Assembly: GCA_017529875.1 (NCBI GenBank)
Contig: JAFXNC010000043.1
Coordinates: 1 to 64,000, forward strand
Length of the DNA: 64,000 nucleotides
Direction of reading: 5' to 3'
From: Ruminococcus sp.
Lineage (GTDB): Bacteria; Bacillota; Clostridia; Oscillospirales; Ruminococcaceae
The notes under the pieces are model-generated. The model did no database searches. It was given only the letters and a program-made list of their open reading frames with translations, and was not told the origin of the DNA. A program made the position numbers and the translations under genes. Position 1 is the first letter of the stretch, and each line of letters opens with the position of its first letter. Positions 33,376 to 42,220 of the stretch are shown one piece after another.

Positions 33376-33777
33376 ATGACCGTAAAAGACTACCTGCTCA
33401 CCTTCGACAAGCTGGAGCTTTACAACGCCCTCTGCGGGCTGTTTGAGCGCACATACGTTGTCGTCACCGCCGGGAGAACAGAGTTCTACAAGTTCATAAA
33501 GAACATCGAAGAAACGGAGCCCGTGCTTTCGGAGGGCGTCATCAAAGCTCGTCCCGTAAGTGAGGAGGACGACCTTGATATGTTCCTCAAAGAGCCGAAC
33601 GACGAGGCGGAGTATGCGCTTTTGTATATCAGACGTGCGGAGATATTGGGTTACGCAGTGGACGATGAAAGCATCGCGCTATGCGGGCGGCTGAACTATG
33701 CCGTGCATCTGGTCTGGGAAATGACCTGGTTCGGTTTCAGAAACGAGGACGCAGAGGAAGAAGAATTTGACAGCTGA
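33376..33777 (+). CDS. Small acidic protein, paralog of 24118-24492
   Basis: A 133-residue protein beginning MTVKDYLLTFDKLELYNALC. The C-terminal half shares an LG-x2-(V/I)D ... MT-x-FGF pattern with the protein at 24118. AAGGAGG lies before ATG 33376. Function unknown; it directly precedes the RNA-repair genes, and the hen1 promoter starts inside its 3' end. Confidence 0.65.
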   Translation: MTVKDYLLTFDKLELYNALCGLFERTYVVVTAGRTEFYKFIKNIEETEPVLSEGVIKARPVSEEDDLDMFLKEPNDEAEYALLYIRRAEILGYAVDDESIALCGRLNYAVHLVWEMTWFGFRNEDAEEEEFDS

Positions 33778-33795
33778 ACAGAAATATGATATTAT
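33767..33795 (+). promoter_or_regulatory. Promoter of hen1-pnkp
   Basis: TTGACA (33767-33772) and TATTAT (33790-33795), 17-bp spacer. Confidence 0.7.
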
Positions 33796-33828
33796 TAGAA
33801 AAACCACCCGCAAGAAAGGATGATCCCC

Positions 33829-35295
33829 TTGCTTTTCACCATAACCTACGAAGGACAGAACACGCAGGAACTTGGCTTCCTGCTGCATAAAAACCCCTCA
33901 CGCGCACAGCAGTTCGAGCTGAATTACGGGCGGGCTTATGTCTTTTACCCCGAGGTATCAGACACCCGCACCACCGCCGCTCTGCTGCTGGACATCGATC
34001 CCATAGACCTTGCAAGAGGTAAGGTCGGCAGCAAGGAGGGCGGTCTTTTTGATTATGTCAACGACCGTCCCTACGCTTCGACTTCGTTCATGAGTACGGC
34101 TATCGTCCGCGTTTTCGGGACGGCGATGTCGGGAAGATGCGATAAGCGTCCGGAGCTTGCACAGACACCCTTGAAGCTCACTGCGACCCTTTCCGCACTG
34201 CGGGACAGCGGCGACACCGAGCTTGCAAATAAGCTGTTTGAACCCCTGGACTACGAGGTCAAGACCGAGCGCCGCCCGCTGGACGAGCGCTTCCCCGAGT
34301 GGGGAGATTCGCCGTACATCGACCTGACTATCAGCGGCACGGTGCGCCTCTGCGAGCTGCTCAACCACATCTATGTGCTGATCCCGGTCTTCGACAAGCA
34401 GAAGCACTACTACATCCAGGAGGACGAGATCCGCAAGCTGCTCGACCACGGCGAGGGCTGGCTGGCAGAGCATCCCTACAGGAAGAAGATCGTGCAGAGA
34501 TATTTCAATTACAAGCGCAGCTATGCCCGACTTGCGATAAGCAAGCTGCTTGAAGATGATGATACCGAGGAAACTGAGACCGAAGATACTGAGATCGGTG
34601 AGATCGAGGAAATCGAGATGACCGAACCCGAAACTACTGAAACCGAATCCGAAGAAACCGAAACAGAGCAGAAGGAAAAGCGCAAGTTCACGCCGCTGAA
34701 CACCAAGAGGATGAATGCAGTCAAGAACGCCGTCCTCGCGTCGGGAGCGCAGACGGTCATCGACCTGGGCTGCGGAGAATGCCGACTGACTTCGCTGCTG
34801 CTCAACGAGCCGCAGATCAAGAAAGTCACCGCCTGCGACGTCTCCGTGGCGGAGCTTGAAAAGGCGGCAGTGCGCCTGCATCTTGACCGAATGGAGCCCT
34901 TCCGCAAGAAAAAGCTCACGCTGATGCAGGCATCATTAACATACAAGGATGACCGCTTTTCGGGCTACGACTGCGCCTGCGTGATCGAGGTAATCGAGCA
35001 TATCGAGCCCTCACGGCTGCCGGCGCTGGAACGTTCGCTCTTCGAGTTCGCCAAGCCCGGGACGGTCATAATCACCACCCCGAACCGGGAGTACAACGCC
35101 AATTACGAGCACCTGAAGGAGAATTCCCTCCGCCACGGCGACCACCGCTTTGAGTGGACGAGAGCAGAGTTCAAATCGTGGTGCGAGGATATGTGTGACC
35201 GGTTCAGCTACACCTGCGAGATAAGCGGCATCGGCGACGAGGACGAAAAACTCGGCGCACCGACACAGATGGGAGTGTTTACACGAAATGGATAA
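33829..35295 (+). CDS. hen1: Hen1, RNA 3'-terminal ribose 2'-O-methyltransferase
   Basis: Bacterial Hen1 marks the 3' end of a cut RNA with a 2'-O-methyl group so that the repaired junction resists recutting. The N-terminal domain (LGFLLHKNPSRAQQFELNYG, RAYVFYPEVSD; residues 1-225) stimulates the partner ligase; an acidic Glu/Thr linker follows (about 245-285); the methyltransferase has VIDLGCGECRL, EVIEHIEPSRL and TTPNREYN ... RHGDHRFEWTR. TTG 33829 gives the family N-terminus (LFTITYEG) and good spacing to AAAGG; ATG 33820 abuts that site. The end overlaps pnkp by 8 nt. Confidence 0.92.
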   Translation: MLFTITYEGQNTQELGFLLHKNPSRAQQFELNYGRAYVFYPEVSDTRTTAALLLDIDPIDLARGKVGSKEGGLFDYVNDRPYASTSFMSTAIVRVFGTAMSGRCDKRPELAQTPLKLTATLSALRDSGDTELANKLFEPLDYEVKTERRPLDERFPEWGDSPYIDLTISGTVRLCELLNHIYVLIPVFDKQKHYYIQEDEIRKLLDHGEGWLAEHPYRKKIVQRYFNYKRSYARLAISKLLEDDDTEETETEDTEIGEIEEIEMTEPETTETESEETETEQKEKRKFTPLNTKRMNAVKNAVLASGAQTVIDLGCGECRLTSLLLNEPQIKKVTACDVSVAELEKAAVRLHLDRMEPFRKKKLTLMQASLTYKDDRFSGYDCACVIEVIEHIEPSRLPALERSLFEFAKPGTVIITTPNREYNANYEHLKENSLRHGDHRFEWTRAEFKSWCEDMCDRFSYTCEISGIGDEDEKLGAPTQMGVFTRNG

Positions 35296-37864
35296 GTTCA
35301 GAATTGAGATACCGGAGTTCTGTTTAGTCGCCCTGATCGGCGCCACCAGTTCCGGAAAATCCACCTTTGCACATAAATATTTTAAACCGACAGAGGTGCT
35401 GTCCTCCGACTTTTTCAGGGGCATGGTATGCGATAACGAGAACGATCAGAACGTCTCAGGAGAGGCTTTTGATCTGCTCTGGTACGCCGCCAACAAGCGC
35501 CTTGATCTGATGAAGCTCACCGTCATCGATGCGACAAATATACAGAAAACGGCAAGACAACAGGTATTGCAGGTGGCTAAGTCTCAGAATGTCCACACGG
35601 CGGCGATAGTCCTAAATCTCCCGGAGGAGCTGCTGCAGGAGCGCAATAAACAGCGCCCGGACAGGAATCTGCCGGAGCGTGTGATACGTCAGCATTGTGT
35701 CGAAGTCAGGAAAAGTATAAGAAATTTAAAGCGGGAGGGTTTCCGCTTTATCTACATCATCAACTCACTTGAACAGCTGGAAAACTGCGAGATCGTCCGC
35801 ACAAAGCTGTGGAACAACAAGCGCGACGAACACGGCCCCTTTGACATCATCGGCGATATCCACGGCTGCTGCAAAGAACTTGAAGTGCTTCTCGGCAAGC
35901 TGGGATATGTTAAGTCTGACGGTATCTATTCTCACCCGGAGGGCAGAAAGGCCGCCTTCCTCGGCGATTTCTGCGACAGGGGCGAAAGGAACGCCGATGT
36001 TCTGCGGATCGTTATGGATATGGTGAAGTCGGGCAGCGCCATCGCCGTCCCCGGCAACCACGATGTAAAGCTGTTGAAACATCTGAACGGCAAAAAGGTC
36101 AGCCCCATTCACGGCCTCGACAAGACTATCGCCGAGCTTGATGCGGCGGGTGAGGATTTCAAGGCTGAGGTGCGCAGCTTCATCGACGGGCTGATAAGCC
36201 ACTACGTCCTGGATGACGGCAAGCTCGTCATCGCTCACGCGGGCATCAAGCAGCAGTACATCGGGCGGGGCTCGGCGGCGGTGCGGGAGTTCTGTCTCTA
36301 CGGCGAGCGGACAGGCGAGTTCGACGAGTACGGCCTGCCTGTGCGCCTGGACTGGGCGGCGGATTACCGCGGGCGTGCGGCGGTGGTCTTCGGACACATC
36401 GCGGGGCTGGAGGTCAAGCAGGTCAACGGCACCTACTGCATCGACACCGGCTGCGTATTCGGAGGCAAGCTGACCGCTATGCGCTGGCCTGAGAAAGAAT
36501 TTGTGAGTGTGGATGCTCTCAGGCAGTACTACGAGCCCGTGAAGCCACTGCAAAAGTCCAAAAATCTGGACATTGACGATATGCTCACCGTCGGGGACTT
36601 CAACCGCAAGCTCCACATCGAGACCGAACTGATGCCCGGCATCGACGTCCACGAGAACAATGCGGCGGCGGCGCTGGAGATAATGTCGCGGTTCGCCGCC
36701 GACCCTCACTGGCTGATCTACCTCCCGCCCACAATGTCACCCTGCGAGACCAGCGGGCTGGAGGACTACCTCGAACACCCCTTGCAGGCCTTCGAGTATT
36801 ACCGCTCTCACGGCGTCAAAAAGGTGGTCTGTGAGAAGAAACACATGGGCTCCCGGGCGGTGATCGTGCTGTGCAGAAACGCCGAAACTGCGAGTTCCCG
36901 CTTCGGTATCACGGACGGCACAAGGGGCATTATCTACACCCGAACCGGGAGACGTTTCTTTGATGACGACACTATTGAAACCTCTCTGCTTGACCGCCTT
37001 GATGCCGTTCTTTCAAGTACAAATTTCTGGACAGAATACAATACCGACTGGGTATGCCTCGACACCGAGCTTATGCCCTGGTCGGAGAAAGCGCAGGGGC
37101 TTATCCGCTCCCAGTATGCCCCCACGGGCTATGCGGGTGAGGACGGCCTGACAGCCGCTGTTGATGCGCTGAAAAAGGCGGCAGCTCGCCAGAACAATGC
37201 TTTTGAAGTCGATGCGACTACCTCCGGGCAGAACGTTGACCCCGCCGAGCTGCTTGAAAAATACACCGCCCGGCTTGACGGCATCAGGCGTTACCGCGAC
37301 GCCTACCGCGAGTACTGCTGGACAGTAAAAAACGTTGACGATTTCCGCATAGCGCCATTTCATATCCTTGCATCCGAGGGTGCAGTATTCTCCAACAAGA
37401 CCCACGAATGGCACATGGAGAACATCCGCAAGTACATCACCAACGGCTCAGATTCGGTGTTTATGGAGACCCCCTACATCACCGTTGACACCGAGGATAA
37501 TGCGAGCATACAGGCAGGCGTGGACTGGTGGCTGAACCTCACCGGCAGCGGCGGCGAGGGTATGGTGGTGAAGCCGGAGACCTACATCGCCAGGCAGGGC
37601 ATCAAGCTGCTGCAGCCCGCCGTCAAGTGCAGAGGACGCGAATATCTTCGCATAATCTACGGTGCGGAGTATCTTGAACCGGAGCATTTGAAGCGCCTGA
37701 AAAAGCGCTCCCTCAACCGCAAGCGCACCCTTGCGCTGAAAGAATTCTCCCTCGGAATGGAATCCCTGTCCCGCTTTGTGAAGAACGAACCCCTCTACCG
37801 CGTACACGAGTGCGCCTTCGGAGTGCTGGCCTTTGAGAGCGAGCCGGTGGATCCAAGACTTTGA
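35288..37864 (+). CDS. pnkp: Polynucleotide kinase-phosphatase-ligase Pnkp (RNA repair)
   Basis: Three catalytic modules of the bacterial RNA end-healing and sealing enzyme are present: 5'-kinase (P-loop GATSSGKST, residues 18-26), a calcineurin-type 2',3'-phosphatase (GDIHGC near 187, GDFCDRG near 221, GNHD near 256) and an adenylyltransferase/ligase with motif I EKKHMGSRA near 516. The Lys in that motif takes the AMP. The 858 residues match full-length Pnkp. It overlaps hen1 and shares its promoter, giving the heteromeric Pnkp-Hen1 repair complex. A terminator follows. A kinase-only paralog lies at 52880. Confidence 0.95.
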   Translation: MDKFRIEIPEFCLVALIGATSSGKSTFAHKYFKPTEVLSSDFFRGMVCDNENDQNVSGEAFDLLWYAANKRLDLMKLTVIDATNIQKTARQQVLQVAKSQNVHTAAIVLNLPEELLQERNKQRPDRNLPERVIRQHCVEVRKSIRNLKREGFRFIYIINSLEQLENCEIVRTKLWNNKRDEHGPFDIIGDIHGCCKELEVLLGKLGYVKSDGIYSHPEGRKAAFLGDFCDRGERNADVLRIVMDMVKSGSAIAVPGNHDVKLLKHLNGKKVSPIHGLDKTIAELDAAGEDFKAEVRSFIDGLISHYVLDDGKLVIAHAGIKQQYIGRGSAAVREFCLYGERTGEFDEYGLPVRLDWAADYRGRAAVVFGHIAGLEVKQVNGTYCIDTGCVFGGKLTAMRWPEKEFVSVDALRQYYEPVKPLQKSKNLDIDDMLTVGDFNRKLHIETELMPGIDVHENNAAAALEIMSRFAADPHWLIYLPPTMSPCETSGLEDYLEHPLQAFEYYRSHGVKKVVCEKKHMGSRAVIVLCRNAETASSRFGITDGTRGIIYTRTGRRFFDDDTIETSLLDRLDAVLSSTNFWTEYNTDWVCLDTELMPWSEKAQGLIRSQYAPTGYAGEDGLTAAVDALKKAAARQNNAFEVDATTSGQNVDPAELLEKYTARLDGIRRYRDAYREYCWTVKNVDDFRIAPFHILASEGAVFSNKTHEWHMENIRKYITNGSDSVFMETPYITVDTEDNASIQAGVDWWLNLTGSGGEGMVVKPETYIARQGIKLLQPAVKCRGREYLRIIYGAEYLEPEHLKRLKKRSLNRKRTLALKEFSLGMESLSRFVKNEPLYRVHECAFGVLAFESEPVDPRL

Positions 37865-37872
37865 TCAGAATC

Positions 37873-37897
37873 AGCCGTCCCTCGGGGCGGCTTTTTT
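37873..37897 (+). terminator. Terminator of hen1-pnkp
   Basis: An 8-bp stem (37873-37880 with 37885-37892) with one G-T pair is followed by T6. Confidence 0.8.
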
Positions 37898-37899
37898 CT

Positions 37900-37933
37900 T
37901 GCTCTAAATATTGTGCATACGGTATGCTATGAT
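37900..37933 (+). promoter_or_regulatory. Class I motif and -10 before the LRR gene
   Basis: TGCTCTAAATATTG-TGCATAC (37900-37920) parallels 31240-31260; GCATAC, 7 nt and TATGAT (37928-37933) repeat the 24118 promoter layout. GCATAC-G-GTATGC is also a near-palindrome. Confidence 0.55.
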
Positions 37934-37972
37934 ATTATCAGAAGAAAGGTTCGAGACATCAAGGAGGACACT

Positions 37973-38617
37973 ATGAACTATAACGAATACAGAAAGATTA
38001 TCTGCGCAACGCCTGCGACCCCGGGACTTGAATATGAGATCGCCGTTATGTGGCTGAACCCGGGCCGTCTGCCGATAGGTGTAGTCTCGCTGAACGGCTG
38101 CACCGATAAGGTCATCAGAGTGCCGAATGAGGAGATAAACCCTCGCGGCAGTGACAGAAACATAGTGCCTGTAATCGCGGTGGCGCGGGAGGCTTTCGCG
38201 GGAAATGCCGATGTCACAGACATAATGCTCGGCACTAATATCACAAAAATCGGTTCGCGTGCTTTCGCAGGATGCACGGCACTTGAAAGGATAACCATAC
38301 CCAAGGGCGTGACTCGTTTTGGTATAGGTACATTCGAGAACTGTGTGTCCCTAAAAGATATCTACTATGAGGGCACCCGAGAGGGATGGGAGAAAATTGA
38401 AAAGAACACGGAAAAGCGCGAGATCGAATTCGGTAGGGTCATACCGGGAACTCCCGTGCATCAGATCACCGCCGAGAGGCTTATTCGCATCCCGGGGAAT
38501 GAGGCTCTCGTTCTTGCGAATATCCACTTCCGCTGTGATTTCCCAAAAAAGAGCCCCGAGTTTTTCATCAGGGCAGGAAAGAAGGATATTACACAGGTCT
38601 TTGAGCGAAAGCTCTGA
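37973..38617 (+). CDS. BspA-type leucine-rich-repeat protein, cytoplasmic
   Basis: A 214-residue protein with LRR_5/BspA-like repeats in the middle (AREAFAGNADVTDIMLGTNI, then GSRAFAGCTALERITIPKGV). There is no signal peptide, so unlike surface BspA proteins it is probably intracellular. AAGGAGG precedes ATG 37973. Its promoter carries the island's class I motif. It may mediate protein contacts; the role is unknown. Confidence 0.75.
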   Translation: MNYNEYRKIICATPATPGLEYEIAVMWLNPGRLPIGVVSLNGCTDKVIRVPNEEINPRGSDRNIVPVIAVAREAFAGNADVTDIMLGTNITKIGSRAFAGCTALERITIPKGVTRFGIGTFENCVSLKDIYYEGTREGWEKIEKNTEKREIEFGRVIPGTPVHQITAERLIRIPGNEALVLANIHFRCDFPKKSPEFFIRAGKKDITQVFERKL

Positions 38618-38653
38618 CCCGATGCGTCAACAAGAATTTTAGGAGATGATATA

Positions 38654-39142
38654 ATGGAAAAATCGGCTTGCTTTACAGGTCACAGAGACCTGTCAGAGAG
38701 CGAAAGATCGCTGTCGGAAAGGCTTTATTCGCTGCTTGAAAAGCTCGTTATCGAGGATGGGATAACCGATTTCTATGCGGGCGGTGCGGTAGGGTTTGAC
38801 ACCGTTGCGGCGAAGTGTGTGCTGCGGCTCAAAGAGAAGTTTCCGCAGGTAAAGCTGCACCTTGTTCTGCCCTGCTCCAACGAGCAGCAGACCAAGAAAT
38901 GGACGGCAAACCAGAAATACGAATTCCGACAGATACTCACCCGCGCCGACAGTGTGGAGTACACATCTCAGCATCAGTTCCGGGGATGTATGGCGGTTCG
39001 CAATGCAAGGCTCGTGGAACACGCAGAGGATTACTGCATCTGCTATCACGACCCCGCACGGAAAAATGGCACCTCGCAGACTATAGGCTTCGCTGAAAAG
39101 AAAGGTCTGAAAGTAATCAACCTATACAAAGGAGTACAATAA
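38654..39142 (+). CDS. SLOG-family protein (YpsA/DUF1273-like)
   Basis: A 162-residue protein with FTGHRDLSE at the N-terminus and YAGGAVGFDTVAAKCVLRLK near residue 42, then LHLVLPCSNEQQTKKW, as in YpsA-type SLOG proteins; C-terminal GTSQTIGFAEKKGLKVINLY. It is the third SLOG protein in the island. AGGAG precedes ATG 38654. The next gene starts 1 nt after its stop. Confidence 0.82.
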   Translation: MEKSACFTGHRDLSESERSLSERLYSLLEKLVIEDGITDFYAGGAVGFDTVAAKCVLRLKEKFPQVKLHLVLPCSNEQQTKKWTANQKYEFRQILTRADSVEYTSQHQFRGCMAVRNARLVEHAEDYCICYHDPARKNGTSQTIGFAEKKGLKVINLYKGVQ

Positions 39143-39143
39143 A

Positions 39144-40217
39144 ATGGACATTTACGGCTATCTCAACTCAAAGACCGTGGCGGACTACTGCCGCAGCATC
39201 GGGCATCAGTTCAACGCCAGCGAGTCTGCGTTCATCATAAACGACTGCAAGCATATCAGCTTTGAAAAGAAGATCGAACTGATGCAGGAGATAATGGATA
39301 CCATGCCGGACGTAAAACGTGAAAGACCGAAAATGTACTTCGGCTCGGACAGCTTCTTTCACGCCCTCAAAGAGACATATATCCACGATGATTTTCTGCA
39401 CGCATACGAATATCTGATACACGCCGAGAAATACGGTCTGCTCTGCCAGTACGGTTATTATTTCGGCGGCATCAGTGACGACTATACCGAGCCATATATC
39501 TATTCGTCCTACGAGCGTGCGCTTGAAGCGCTCAAAAAGGATGTCGCCGAGCGCGGGTCGGACGAATATTACGGTATGTGGATAACCGCCCGCAAGCCTG
39601 ACAGCGACTTATATATCACGGGTTATCTGAATGAGGACTTTGAGGTCAGCTCGGTAGATCATAATTCAACCGACAGCGAGGATCTTTTTGATTCATTCTG
39701 GGTGTATATCCCCACGCCCTTCAAAAAGGGAGATCTTGTTTATTCCTGTTCGGCTAACTACCGCCCCGATCCGATGGTGCTGACGGATATCGACTACTGG
39801 GACAAGGACGAGGCGTGGTTTGAAAAGAGGAAAAACAGAGCCGACTCGTCCGATATGACCGCCTACTGCTACTGGCTCAACAGGGACGGCTATCTCTACG
39901 ACGAGTGCGTCCACGACTACCACAATCTTGAATACTTCACCGGCGAGCTCTGCACCCGTAAACCTCACTTTCACAACAGTTACACCGACTACCGTCTTCT
40001 GAAAGCCGTAAGCGAGATGTTGAAGGGCGAGCTTGACCCTCATATGCTCCTTATCGCAAACGATGCCCTCCGCAGGGAGCGAGATTTCAGAGATTCTTTC
40101 CCGGGGTGGGACTATGTGGAGGACTATTACAAAAAGGCGGGTCTCGAGGATATCCTCGCCAAGCGCAGGCTTTGGGAGGAGTACGACAGGGAGAGATATG
40201 ATAAGGCGGACGAGTAA
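39144..40217 (+). CDS. Unrecognised 357-residue protein, operon partner of the YpsA-like gene
   Basis: A soluble, Tyr- and Asp-rich protein (for example CQYGYYFGGISDDYTEPYIY, FDSFWVYIPTPFKKGDLVYS) without signal peptide or recognised motif. The central Trp/Tyr-rich segment with KKGDLVY could be a small beta-barrel. AAAGGAG precedes ATG 39144, which follows the SLOG gene by 1 nt. A strong bidirectional terminator ends the operon. Confidence 0.6.
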   Translation: MDIYGYLNSKTVADYCRSIGHQFNASESAFIINDCKHISFEKKIELMQEIMDTMPDVKRERPKMYFGSDSFFHALKETYIHDDFLHAYEYLIHAEKYGLLCQYGYYFGGISDDYTEPYIYSSYERALEALKKDVAERGSDEYYGMWITARKPDSDLYITGYLNEDFEVSSVDHNSTDSEDLFDSFWVYIPTPFKKGDLVYSCSANYRPDPMVLTDIDYWDKDEAWFEKRKNRADSSDMTAYCYWLNRDGYLYDECVHDYHNLEYFTGELCTRKPHFHNSYTDYRLLKAVSEMLKGELDPHMLLIANDALRRERDFRDSFPGWDYVEDYYKKAGLEDILAKRRLWEEYDRERYDKADE

Positions 40218-40286
40218 GAGCAGCAGACAAAACGGCAGTGCATAAAGGCGGCATCGTTCCGATACCGCTTGCTTAAAACAATATAA

Positions 40287-40325
40287 AACCCGGAGGTGTT
40301 CCGCTAACATCTCCGGGTTGTTTTT
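40287..40325. terminator. Bidirectional terminator
   Basis: AACCCGGAG (40287-40295) and CTCCGGGTT (40311-40319) with inner pairing are followed by GTTTTT; it separates the convergent 39144 and 40333 genes. Confidence 0.85.
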
Positions 40326-40332
40326 CTTTATA

Positions 40333-41070
40333 CTACTTAATTATATATGAACTTGAATGATCTATTACCTCTTCAAGCTCTCCCGCACCCTTGAACCTAT
40401 GATCCGCACCCTCTATAACTTCAAGCCTTGCCTTCGGATTCACCTCACAGAACCGTTTGATATATTCCGGCAGTACAACATCGTCCCTGTCACCGTGAAT
40501 TATCAGCATTTCTCTCTGCATATCGGCCTGCGAGATATCGTTCTCACACAGCTCCGTGTAGAACGAATAGGGCACATTTACCTTGCGCTCAAAGCCCATT
40601 TCCACGGAGCCCGCACGCTTGTATTTATCAAGCGAAATAGGCAGCATATTCTCAAAAGTTGCTCTCATATCCACAGCAGGCGCACGAAGGATTATTCGCA
40701 CATCTGCTGGTAAAGCATCCAATGAAAGCAAGGTGATATACCCTCCAAAGCTCGTTGCAAATACTGCCTTTATATCGGCATCGGGGTATAGCCCGCAGGC
40801 GTGTTCAAACACGTTCATCAGATCAAGACGGCAGTTTGCGGTGCAGAAATATCCGTCTGCTTTGCTTGCACCGTGAGCGGGAAAGTCAAAGGCTATCACT
40901 GCAAATCCCCGTGTTGTCATACGTTTGGCAAGCGCCTCTATCGCAGAGCTTTCCTTATCTCCGCCAAAGCCGTGGACGGCGACGATAAAGCCCGTAACAG
41001 CGTCCTCCGGCTCATAGCGCTTAATCGGTATCTCATATATTCCCGAAAGGTCATAGTATTTTATCTTCAT
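40333..41070 (-). CDS. Alpha/beta hydrolase
   Basis: A 245-residue serine hydrolase: oxyanion region AVHGFGGDKESS, nucleophile elbow ATSFGGY, and late HGDRDDVVLPEYI and GADHRF that supply the acid and the His. Resembles the CocE/S15-like small esterases. It is last in a minus-strand run starting with the Cys-phosphatase gene. The substrate is unknown. Confidence 0.85.
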   Translation of the reverse strand: MKIKYYDLSGIYEIPIKRYEPEDAVTGFIVAVHGFGGDKESSAIEALAKRMTTRGFAVIAFDFPAHGASKADGYFCTANCRLDLMNVFEHACGLYPDADIKAVFATSFGGYITLLSLDALPADVRIILRAPAVDMRATFENMLPISLDKYKRAGSVEMGFERKVNVPYSFYTELCENDISQADMQREMLIIHGDRDDVVLPEYIKRFCEVNPKARLEVIEGADHRFKGAGELEEVIDHSSSYIIK

Positions 41071-41081
41071 CGGCTTCTCCC

Positions 41082-41335
41082 TTATTCTCTGTCTATGTAG
41101 TACAGCTTTTTATCATTATAGCAGAACAACAGACAGTATTCAAGTCCCAGCTGTTCAAACAGCTCCGCTGCCGCACCATTGATGTTCTGTCCGTCTGCAC
41201 CGAGCAGCTCTATAGAGCAGCTGTTTCCGTTGAACTGCTTTCCGTTGCCGCACCTAAATTCTCCGTCGAAATAGTTTCCGACTGTCCAGCAGTGCAGAGA
41301 ATATTTCTCTTTTAGTTCATATAGAGTGTTCTTCC
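41082..41335 (-). pseudogene. Start-less open frame between phosphatase-like and hydrolase genes
   Basis: The minus strand encodes YELKEKYSLHCWTVGNYFDG, CGNGKQFNGNSCSIELLGAD and ends CYNDKKLYYIDRE, which looks like real protein, but there is no ATG, GTG or TTG and a stop precedes it near 41338. It overlaps the end of the 41312 gene in another frame, so a frameshift or deletion probably removed its start. Confidence 0.5.
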
Positions 41336-41587
41336 CTCAGCAACAGCACGGATAGCCATTTCCGCCACCGTTTCTTCATCGGGGAAAAACCTGCACTCGT
41401 ATGCAGCACCGAAGCGTTCCTTGTACTCAGCGGTGCCGAGATCATCAAGCCTTGCGCAGATGTATTCGCACTCTCCTTTGATGCCGATAGGCTCCTCGCC
41501 CTCGCCGTAAAAGCAGATCCCGATACTGCATTTGCCGGCACTCTGCTTTTCAAAGCTTTCTCTTGTCTCAAAGAAAATATCTACCAT
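41312..41587 (-). pseudogene. Truncated paralog of the Cys-phosphatase, catalytic loop missing
   Basis: The 91 codons (CFYGEGEEPIGIKGECEYIC, RFFPDEETVAEMAIRAVAEG) align with residues of the neighbouring 41626 protein (SFYDAGTEPVTIGNCGAEIC, FFPEAGAVAEFIICAITAGK) but stop at RTLYMN, exactly before the CX5R signature. It keeps a good GGAG site, so a non-catalytic product may still be made. Confidence 0.6.
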
Positions 41588-41625
41588 ATCATCGTCTCCT
41601 TTTCCTTTGTTCTGTATTTATCATA

Positions 41626-42048
41626 TCATACCCTGTGCGCAGCTTTCTGAGCATCAAGCAGCTTTCTGAAAACCGCCTTATTCGGACAGTAGCGGTCATC
41701 CGCAAAAACGGTGATGCCGCTGCCCTGATAGTACTCCAATATCGCCGCTGCGCAGCCTGCACTCCTGCTCATACCGTACTCGCACTGGCAGATGATGCGC
41801 TTACCCGCTGTTATAGCGCAGATAATGAACTCTGCAACTGCACCCGCCTCCGGGAAAAAGCCGTCATAGTCAAAACCGGGCTCATCGCTGTCGATGTCGT
41901 CAAGCTCAACATAACAGATCTCCGCACCGCAGTTACCGATCGTGACGGGCTCTGTCCCCGCATCGTAAAAGCTGATGACCGCATCGCCGCCGGACAGCTT
42001 AAACCTTGTTATCTCTTCTCTTGACATTATCATTATTCTGTCTTTCAT
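41626..42048 (-). CDS. Dual-specificity/tyrosine-phosphatase-fold protein
   Basis: A 140-residue protein with the cysteine phosphatase loop CEYGMSRS (C-X5-R) near residue 91 and an upstream Asp-rich loop (ELDDIDSDEPGFD) that may provide the general acid. Cytoplasmic. ATG 42048 follows AAAGGAG. Its promoter carries a class II motif. The substrate could be protein, nucleotide or RNA; not determinable here. Confidence 0.78.
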   Translation of the reverse strand: MKDRIMIMSREEITRFKLSGGDAVISFYDAGTEPVTIGNCGAEICYVELDDIDSDEPGFDYDGFFPEAGAVAEFIICAITAGKRIICQCEYGMSRSAGCAAAILEYYQGSGITVFADDRYCPNKAVFRKLLDAQKAAHRV

Positions 42049-42076
42049 TCTGTGTCTCCTTTCTTTTGTTTCTTTT

Positions 42077-42112
42077 ATTATATACTGGTGGATGAGTAGT
42101 TTTTTACGCATC
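42077..42112 (-). promoter_or_regulatory. Class II motif and -10 of the phosphatase gene
   Basis: On the minus strand GATGCGTA-N6-TACTCATC (42091-42112) precedes TATAAT (42077-42082), the same 36-nt layout as 23829-23864. Confidence 0.6.
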
Positions 42113-42220
42113 GCATATCTTTATAAATGTATTTTGATATTGCTGCCTTCGGTAATAAATCTCACAAATTCGGTTGCGATAATGTTCGCAGAAATGAAAC
42201 CACTTGCGACCATACCACTT

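Noticed and set aside
33958..34881. 307-codon frame antisense to hen1
   Set aside because: Overlaps all domains of a clear Hen1; no ribosome site or motif.
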